DNA from: Acidimicrobiaceae bacterium
Lineage (GTDB): Bacteria > Actinomycetota > Acidimicrobiia > Acidimicrobiales > MedAcidi-G1
Assembly (NCBI GenBank): GCA_002713545.1
Contig: PATJ01000010.1
Span: forward strand, 2,051 to 7,275
Reading direction: 5' to 3'
Length of the DNA stretch: 5,225 nucleotides
This document shows positions 1 to 5,225 of this stretch, one piece after another. The notes under the pieces were generated by a model that ran no database searches, was not told the DNA's origin, and worked only from the letters and a program-made list of their open reading frames with translations. The position numbers were made by a program, and so were the translations under genes. Positions within the stretch are counted from its first letter, which is position 1; each line of letters starts with the position of its first letter.

Positions 1-2334
1 TCTGGGTTGACACATAGACGTCGTTTGTCAGCTTTAGGGCCCGGAGGTTTATCTCGTGAAAGGGCTGGTTTCGAAGTTAGAGATGTGCATTTTTCTCATT
101 ATGGAAGGATGTGCCCCATTGAGACGCCTGAAGGCCCAAATATTGGTTTGATTGGTGGACTTGCTACTTACGGTCGTGTAAATGATTTCGGTTTTATCGA
201 GTCGCCTTACAGAAAAGTAGTCAAAGGTAAAGTTACTAACGAAATTATTCATCTAGATGCAGCAGAAGAGGAAGAGTACGTTGTTGCGCAGGCTAATGCA
301 CCACTAAATCCAGATCGTTCTTTCCGAAATGAACGAGTGTTGGTTCGACGTTCGCCCCAATCAGCATCTCTTCAGGATCACAAACAACAGTTAGAACAAG
401 ACGTATTTTTTGGAGCTACCACAGAAATTTCTTATGTTCCTCCCGCGGAAGTACAGTTGATGGACGTTTCAGCTCAGCAAATAGTTTCAGTTGCTACCGC
501 TTTAATTCCATTCGTAGAACATGACGATGCAAACCGTGCCCTTATGGGAGCAAACATGCAACGTCAAGCAGTTCCCCTTATACGTGCTGAAGCTCCTTTT
601 ATAGGCACTGGAATGGAGGCTCCTGCAGCACATGACGCAGCTGACATGCTTCTCGCTGAAGAAGCCGGCACCGTGATTGAAGTTGATGCAAGTTCTGTTG
701 TAGTCGAATATCGCAAATCAGGAATAACTACACACGAATTAGTCAAATTCGAAAGATCAAATCAAGACACTTGTGTTAATCAGCAAGCAAGAGTCGTTCC
801 AGGTCAAAAATTTAAAGCTGGCGAACTTTTAGCCGATGGTTCCTCAACTGATAGTGGGGAACTTGCTTTAGGCAAAAATCTTCTAGTCGCTTATATGTCT
901 TGGGAAGGTTTCAACTACGAAGATGCGATCATTGTTTCAGAACGTTTAGTAAAAGACGACGTTCTAACCTCTATACATATTCATGAGCATGAAATAGATG
1001 CACGAGATACAAAACTTGGCGCTGAAGAAATTACTAGGGATATTCCAAACCTTTCCGATGAGATACTTTCTGATCTTGATGATCGAGGAATTATTAGAAT
1101 TGGTGCCGAAGTTTCACCTGGCGATGTCCTTGTCGGTAAAGTCACTCCAAAAGGTGAGACTGAGCTAACTCCTGAAGAGAGACTTTTGAGAGCGATTTTT
1201 GGTGAGAAAGCTCGTGAGGTGCGCGATACTTCACTCAAATTGCCTCATGGTGAATCAGGAAAAGTTATAGATGTAAAGGTCTTTGATAGGGAAGCTGGAG
1301 ATGAGCTACCACCTGGTGTTAATCAGTTGGTAAGAGTTCATGTTGCGCAAAAACGAAAGATCAGTGTCGGCGATAAATTGGCTGGGCGACACGGAAACAA
1401 AGGTGTTATTTCAAAGATTCTTCCGATTGAAGACATGCCTTATATGAAAGATGGAACACCTGTAGACATTATTCTTAATCCATTAGGTGTTCCATCCAGA
1501 ATGAACGTAGGTCAAGTTCTTGAAACGCATTTAGGATATTGCGCTAGATGGGGTTGGGAAATTGATGGTGAAGGTGTTGGTGATCCTGTAGATCGAGATT
1601 CTGAGGCTAAGAAAACGAGAACAAGTACAAAACCTTCAATCCATGTAGCCACTCCAGTTTTTGATGGTGCTAGTTGGGATAAGGAAGATCCACAGAGCAA
1701 CCATCCAAGTATTAGCAAAATCCTTGTAAATCTTCGTCCAGACTCAGCTGAAGGCGAAGAGAAGCTTGTTAGAGATGACGGGAAAGCGGTGCTCTATAAT
1801 GGCCGCACCGGCGAAGCGTATGATGAGCCAATCGGTATCGGATACGTTTATATTTTGAAGCTTGCCCACTTGGTTGATGACAAAATTCATGCCAGATCTA
1901 CAGGGCCATATTCAATGATTACCCAGCAGCCTTTGGGTGGTAAAGCTCAGTTTGGTGGCCAGAGATTTGGAGAGATGGAAGTTTGGGCTCTAGAAGCATA
2001 CGGCGCTTCGTATTGCCTTCAGGAGCTTTTAACCATCAAGTCTGATGATGTACTCGGGCGTGTGAGGGTTTATGAGGCAATTGTTAAAGGAGACAATATT
2101 CCGGAACCCGGGATACCTGAGAGTTTTAAAGTTCTCATAAAGGAGATGCAATCTTTGTGTTTGAATGTCGAAGTTCTCGACAATGACGGTAAAGAAGTTG
2201 AAATCAGAGAGATGGATGAAGATGTTTATAGAACAACTGAAGCTCTTGGGATTGATCTTTCCCGTCCAGAACGAGGTTCTGATGAAGAAGATGCAGCTCG
2301 CGAAGCTGCCCGTGCAGTAAGAGCGTTTTCATAA
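1..2334 (+). CDS. rpoB: DNA-directed RNA polymerase subunit beta, 3' part (5' end outside window)
   Basis: Beta subunit of core RNA polymerase, which forms one side of the DNA/RNA channel and the rifampicin pocket. The reading frame is already open at base 1 and encodes 777 residues. Compared with a full actinobacterial beta (about 1,170 residues in Mycobacterium), roughly the first 440 are missing. A TTG at base 7 is not the real start, because conserved sequence runs through it. Visible landmarks, in fragment numbering: the end of the rifampicin-resistance region ([13 protein letters not shown], 4-16, with His5 and Ser10 matching E. coli H526 and S531); [30 protein letters not shown] (175-192); [10 protein letters not shown] (459-468), holding two active-site lysines; and the C-terminal HARSTGPYS (630-638) and [17 protein letters not shown] block, which packs on beta-prime. 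The large E. coli-type insertion after the VIDVKVF segment (about 422-428) is absent, as in Actinobacteria. The protein ends in an acidic then Ala/Arg-rich tail. The identification is essentially certain. Confidence 0.99.
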   Translation, partial: SGLTHRRRLSALGPGGLSRERAGFEVRDVHFSHYGRMCPIETPEGPNIGLIGGLATYGRVNDFGFIESPYRKVVKGKVTNEIIHLDAAEEEEYVVAQANAPLNPDRSFRNERVLVRRSPQSASLQDHKQQLEQDVFFGATTEISYVPPAEVQLMDVSAQQIVSVATALIPFVEHDDANRALMGANMQRQAVPLIRAEAPFIGTGMEAPAAHDAADMLLAEEAGTVIEVDASSVVVEYRKSGITTHELVKFERSNQDTCVNQQARVVPGQKFKAGELLADGSSTDSGELALGKNLLVAYMSWEGFNYEDAIIVSERLVKDDVLTSIHIHEHEIDARDTKLGAEEITRDIPNLSDEILSDLDDRGIIRIGAEVSPGDVLVGKVTPKGETELTPEERLLRAIFGEKAREVRDTSLKLPHGESGKVIDVKVFDREAGDELPPGVNQLVRVHVAQKRKISVGDKLAGRHGNKGVISKILPIEDMPYMKDGTPVDIILNPLGVPSRMNVGQVLETHLGYCARWGWEIDGEGVGDPVDRDSEAKKTRTSTKPSIHVATPVFDGASWDKEDPQSNHPSISKILVNLRPDSAEGEEKLVRDDGKAVLYNGRTGEAYDEPIGIGYVYILKLAHLVDDKIHARSTGPYSMITQQPLGGKAQFGGQRFGEMEVWALEAYGASYCLQELLTIKSDDVLGRVRVYEAIVKGDNIPEPGIPESFKVLIKEMQSLCLNVEVLDNDGKEVEIREMDEDVYRTTEALGIDLSRPERGSDEEDAAREAARAVRAFS

Positions 2335-2337
2335 TAA
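2332..2337 (+). other. tandem in-frame TAA TAA stop codons ending rpoB
   Basis: The rpoB frame closes with TAA at 2332-2334, and the next codon in the same frame is a second TAA. Tandem stops act as a backup against readthrough and are common at the end of highly expressed genes. That role is inferred here; the two stops themselves are read directly from the sequence. Confidence 0.9.
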
Positions 2338-2369
2338 GAGATAGTAATTAGGAAATAAGGGAATAAAGA
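2335..2369 (+). other. rpoB-rpoC intergenic spacer, 35 bases
   Basis: This short AT-rich spacer links the two polymerase genes. I see no inverted repeat with a T-run that would act as a terminator, and no convincing -35/-10 pair. rpoC is therefore expected to be transcribed from the upstream rpoB promoter. The second TAA of rpoB and the rpoC ribosome-binding site lie in it. Confidence 0.85.
2357..2362 (+). promoter_or_regulatory. Shine-Dalgarno-like site for rpoC (AAGGGA)
   Basis: A purine-rich AAGGGA lies seven bases before the GTG at 2370, which is a normal spacing for ribosome binding. A second, weaker AGGA at 2350-2353 is too far upstream to be the main site. An in-frame TAA at 2364-2366 excludes any earlier start, so this site supports GTG 2370 as the rpoC initiation codon. 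Confidence 0.7.
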
Positions 2370-5225
2370 GTGATAGACGTCAACGAATTTTCAAATATTC
2401 GAATTGGTTTGGCTACTGCCGATGACATTCGTATGTGGTCAAATGGAGAAGTAAAAAAACCTGAGACTATTAACTATCGAACGCTTAAACCTGAAAAAGA
2501 CGGGCTTTTTTGCGAGAAAATCTTTGGTCCAACCAAAGATTGGGAATGCTATTGCGGAAAATATAAAAGAGTTAGATTTAAGGGAATTATTTGTGAACGT
2601 TGTGGTGTAGAAGTAACCAGGTCAAAAGTCCGTCGTGAACGAATGGGCCATATTGAGTTGGCAGCACCCGCAGTTCATATTTGGTATTTGCGCGGAACGC
2701 GTTCGTGGTTAGCTTATTTATTAACAGGTAATGAACCTAAAGAAGAACTAAAAGCAAAACAACTAGAAAAAGTAATTTATTTTGCTGCCAATCTGGTTGT
2801 AACTGTTGATGAAGAAAGAAGACACGAAGATCTACCGGAGTTAGAGAAAGAACTTTCTGAAGAACGAAACGCTATAGAAGAAGAAAGAGATCGAGAACTT
2901 GATCGTCGCAAAGAGGATCTAGAGGCTGAATTAGTCGAAATGGAAAACGAAGGTCTCAAAGATGCTGACCTGAAAGCGCGACAGAAAGCTGCAGAAAAAG
3001 ATATGCAGTTCATTCGTGAACAGTATGAGCAAGAGTTAGATGTTTTAGATAGAGCTTGGGAAGAATTCAAAGGTCTTTTCCCCCGTCAGATAATTGAAGA
3101 CGAGCTTCTTTGGCGAGAGCTGGAAGACCGTTGGGGAGAGTATTTTGAGGGCGGTATGGGTGCTGATGCTTTATCACAATTAATTGACCGCATTGATTTT
3201 GATGAAGAAGAAGTCAAATTAAGAGGAATGATTGATCCACCTAAAGATCAAAAACCCTTGTCAACGCAACGTCGACAGAAAGCAATTAAGAGACTAAAAA
3301 TAGTTGCTTCTTTTAATCGACGAGATGAGCATGGCCGTCGTGTAAATGAACCGGGAGCTATGATCCTTGATGCTGTTCCAGTTATACCTCCTGATCTTCG
3401 ACCAATGGTTCAGTTAGATGGTGGTCGTTTTGCGACTTCTGATCTAAACGATTTGTATAGGCGAGTAATCAACAGAAATAACCGCTTAAAGAGACTTCTT
3501 GATCTAGGAGCACCTCGAATTATCGTCAATAACGAAAAGCGTATGTTGCAAGAGGCAGTGGATGCATTATTTGACAATGGTAGGCGAGGGAGGCCTGTTA
3601 CCGGTCCAGGAAACCGTCCTCTAAAATCTCTTTCAGACATGCTGAAAGGTAAGCAGGGAAGATTCAGACAGAATCTTCTTGGTAAACGAGTTGATTATTC
3701 TGGTAGGTCCGTAATCGTTGCTGGTCCTACACTTAAGTTTCACCAATGTGGGCTTCCTAAATTAATGGCCCTTGAATTATTTAAACCTTTCGTAATGAAG
3801 CGTTTGGTAGATGGAGAACTTGCTCAGAATATTAAATCTGCCAAGCGAATGGTTGAAAGGCGAAAGCCACAAGTATGGGATGTTTTAGAAGAAGTTATTC
3901 AGGAACATCCGGTTATGTTGAATCGAGCCCCAACTCTACACAGATTAGGTATTCAAGCTTTTGAGCCTGTTTTAGTTGAAGGTAAAGCAATTCGAATTCA
4001 TCCTTTAGTCTGTACTGCTTTTAACGCAGACTTTGATGGAGATCAGATGGCAGTACATTTGCCTCTATCGGCTGAAGCGCAAGCAGAAGCAAGAGTCTTA
4101 ATGCTTTCTGCTAACAACGTTCTCAGTCCAGCTCATGGTCGTCCTTTAGTGACTCCAACCCAAGACATGATTATTGGTGGTTTCTACCTGACTAGTGAAG
4201 TTGAAGGAGCTACGGGTGAAGGAAGAACCTTCCGAAGAATACATGAAATTGAGCAAGCTCTAGACAGTGGCGCACTGCATTTGCATGCGTTAATTGAATT
4301 CAGATCGGATAGTTATCCAGACTTGGCACTTGAATCAGAGAGTGGAGACGGTCTTGTTTGGGAAAAGACTACTGCCGGACGCGTTTTATTTAACGAAGCT
4401 CTTCCAGCAGGTTTTGGATATGTGAATTACCAAGTTGACAAAAAAGCTATGGGAGCGATTGTTGATGATTTAGCACGACATTACCCAAAGAAAGTTGTAT
4501 CTAATAGTCTTGACAGTCTTAAAGATAAGTGTTTCCGTTATGCATCACAATCAGGAATCACTGTTTCAATTGAAGATGTGAAGACGCCCTCTGACAAGCA
4601 GGAAATTCTAGATAAATATGAGAAAGATGCAGAAAAAGTAGAGAACCAGTTTAGGCGAGGAATTATTACAGATGGTGAAAGAAGGCAGAAAGAAATAGAG
4701 ATTTGGAACGCTGCTACCGCTGAAATTACTGAAAGAATGGCTGAAGTTCTAGAAACCGATCAGTTTAATCCCATTGACATGATGATGAAATCTGGTGCAA
4801 GAGGAAACATGATGCAGGTGCGGCAAATTGCTGGGATGCGAGGCCTTGTAGCTAATCCTCGTGGTGACTTAATTCCCCGTCCAATTAAATCCAACTTCCG
4901 AGAAGGATTAGCTATGTTGGAGTACTTTATCGCTACGCCTGGGGCAAGAAAAGGTCTTGTTGATACCGCATTGAGGACTGCTGATTCTGGTTATTTGACC
5001 AGACGACTAGTTGATGTTTGTCAAGAATTAATAATTAACGATGAGGATGTTTTTGCTACTGGCAAACCAGTGCGTTCGGTTTGGGTAGAAAATATTCGAG
5101 AAGATGAACCAGGTTTTCGTTCACATATAGAAACAAAACTATTTAGTAGAACCCTTGCAGAAGACGTAGAACTTTCTGACGGAACTGTTTTTGAAAAAGG
5201 AACAATCGTTGGTGAAGATGAAATG
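2370..5225 (+). CDS. rpoC: DNA-directed RNA polymerase subunit beta-prime, 5' part (3' end outside window)
   Basis: Largest subunit of core RNA polymerase, carrying the catalytic centre. The start is GTG: an in-frame TAA lies two codons upstream, and the protein begins MIDVNEF...[11 protein letters not shown] as in actinobacterial homologues. The frame stays open to the last base, giving 952 residues; Mycobacterium has about 1,316, so roughly 350-400 are missing, including the trigger loop. Landmarks in order: zinc site 1, Cys60, Cys62, Cys75 and Cys78; a charged coiled-coil insertion at about 148-230; lid [10 protein letters not shown]; sigma-binding clamp coiled coil around [15 protein letters not shown] (from 368); [20 protein letters not shown] (430-449); [16 protein letters not shown] (518-533); catalytic NADFDGDQ (552-559), with Mg ligands Asp554, Asp556 and Asp558; [18 protein letters not shown] from 808; and the bridge helix, about 849-884. 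Oddities: Pro857 in the bridge helix, Val894 where the first cysteine of zinc site 2 is expected, RSW for the usual PSR at 111-113, and small insertions near 119-130 and 315-333. The catalytic residues are all intact, so the enzyme should be functional. Confidence 0.99.
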   Translation, partial: MIDVNEFSNIRIGLATADDIRMWSNGEVKKPETINYRTLKPEKDGLFCEKIFGPTKDWECYCGKYKRVRFKGIICERCGVEVTRSKVRRERMGHIELAAPAVHIWYLRGTRSWLAYLLTGNEPKEELKAKQLEKVIYFAANLVVTVDEERRHEDLPELEKELSEERNAIEEERDRELDRRKEDLEAELVEMENEGLKDADLKARQKAAEKDMQFIREQYEQELDVLDRAWEEFKGLFPRQIIEDELLWRELEDRWGEYFEGGMGADALSQLIDRIDFDEEEVKLRGMIDPPKDQKPLSTQRRQKAIKRLKIVASFNRRDEHGRRVNEPGAMILDAVPVIPPDLRPMVQLDGGRFATSDLNDLYRRVINRNNRLKRLLDLGAPRIIVNNEKRMLQEAVDALFDNGRRGRPVTGPGNRPLKSLSDMLKGKQGRFRQNLLGKRVDYSGRSVIVAGPTLKFHQCGLPKLMALELFKPFVMKRLVDGELAQNIKSAKRMVERRKPQVWDVLEEVIQEHPVMLNRAPTLHRLGIQAFEPVLVEGKAIRIHPLVCTAFNADFDGDQMAVHLPLSAEAQAEARVLMLSANNVLSPAHGRPLVTPTQDMIIGGFYLTSEVEGATGEGRTFRRIHEIEQALDSGALHLHALIEFRSDSYPDLALESESGDGLVWEKTTAGRVLFNEALPAGFGYVNYQVDKKAMGAIVDDLARHYPKKVVSNSLDSLKDKCFRYASQSGITVSIEDVKTPSDKQEILDKYEKDAEKVENQFRRGIITDGERRQKEIEIWNAATAEITERMAEVLETDQFNPIDMMMKSGARGNMMQVRQIAGMRGLVANPRGDLIPRPIKSNFREGLAMLEYFIATPGARKGLVDTALRTADSGYLTRRLVDVCQELIINDEDVFATGKPVRSVWVENIREDEPGFRSHIETKLFSRTLAEDVELSDGTVFEKGTIVGEDEM

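Noticed and set aside
7..35. TTGACA at 7-12, a perfect -35 hexamer, and a possible TTG start for a shorter rpoB
   Set aside because: The bases encode Leu-Thr of the conserved L-T-H-R-R motif, no TATAAT-like -10 lies 16-18 bases downstream, and conserved beta sequence continues to the window edge. It is neither a promoter nor a real start.
49..746. Two short minus-strand open frames (49-252 and 564-746) inside rpoB
   Set aside because: Both are antisense to conserved beta sequence, of low-complexity composition and without a credible start context.
981..1238. Minus-strand open frame of 85 codons inside rpoB
   Set aside because: It is a shadow of a strongly conserved part of rpoB, with serine-rich composition and no recognisable domain.
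1512..1718. Minus-strand open frame of 68 codons with a hydrophobic start
   Set aside because: It overlaps rpoB on the opposite strand, and its hydrophobic residues arise from complementing charged codons of the variable beta segment. There is no independent evidence of a gene.
2335..2369. Possible attenuator or terminator between rpoB and rpoC
   Set aside because: No inverted repeat or T-run is visible in the 35-base spacer, and the genes are nearly universally co-transcribed.
2777..3070. Minus-strand open frame, serine-rich, 97 codons
   Set aside because: It is the antisense of the Glu/Arg/Lys-rich coiled-coil block of rpoC. Serine richness is what the complement of GAA/AGA-type codons gives. 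It has no homology I recognise and no supporting ribosome-binding site.
3410..3640. Minus-strand open frame of 76 codons inside rpoC
   Set aside because: It lies wholly opposite the highly conserved sigma-binding coiled-coil region of rpoC and shows no family resemblance.

Overview
The window is an ordinary but informative piece of a bacterial core operon: the last 777 codons of rpoB (RNA polymerase beta subunit, open at the left edge) followed after a 35-base gap by the first 952 codons of rpoC (beta-prime subunit, open at the right edge). Both are on the + strand. About 99% of the window is coding, and no other gene, RNA gene, mobile element, repeat or CRISPR array could be supported.

Organism: both proteins read most like actinobacterial RNA polymerase. 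The beta fragment lacks the large E. coli-type insertion in its C-terminal half. The beta-prime chain starts with an actinobacterial-type N-terminus ([11 protein letters not shown], followed by the zinc site C-x-C...C-x2-C) and carries the charged coiled-coil insertion near residues 148-230 that is familiar from Mycobacterium. The DNA is nevertheless AT-rich, with many AGA/CGA, TTA and AAA codons. Several beta-prime segments differ from mycobacteria (residues 108-130 and 315-333, and a bridge helix with a proline). An uncultured, streamlined, low-GC actinobacterium fits best, perhaps an aquatic Acidimicrobiia or Actinomarinales-like lineage. The phylum-level reading is fairly strong; the class-level reading is an inference from memory of such sequences.

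Layout: 1-2334 is rpoB (3' part), ending in tandem TAA TAA stops; 2335-2369 is a short spacer with a Shine-Dalgarno-like AAGGGA; 2370-5225 is rpoC (5' part) from a GTG start. The spacer has no visible promoter or terminator, so the two genes are almost certainly co-transcribed and translated in sequence. Their products assemble with two alpha subunits and omega into core RNA polymerase. Beta supplies the rifampicin pocket and one wall of the active centre. Beta-prime supplies the catalytic Mg-binding aspartates, the bridge helix and the sigma-binding coiled coil.

No undescribed system was found. The points worth a second look are protein-level oddities in beta-prime: a proline in the N-terminal part of the bridge helix, a valine where the first cysteine of the second zinc site should be, and short insertions or motif changes at residues 108-130 and 315-333.
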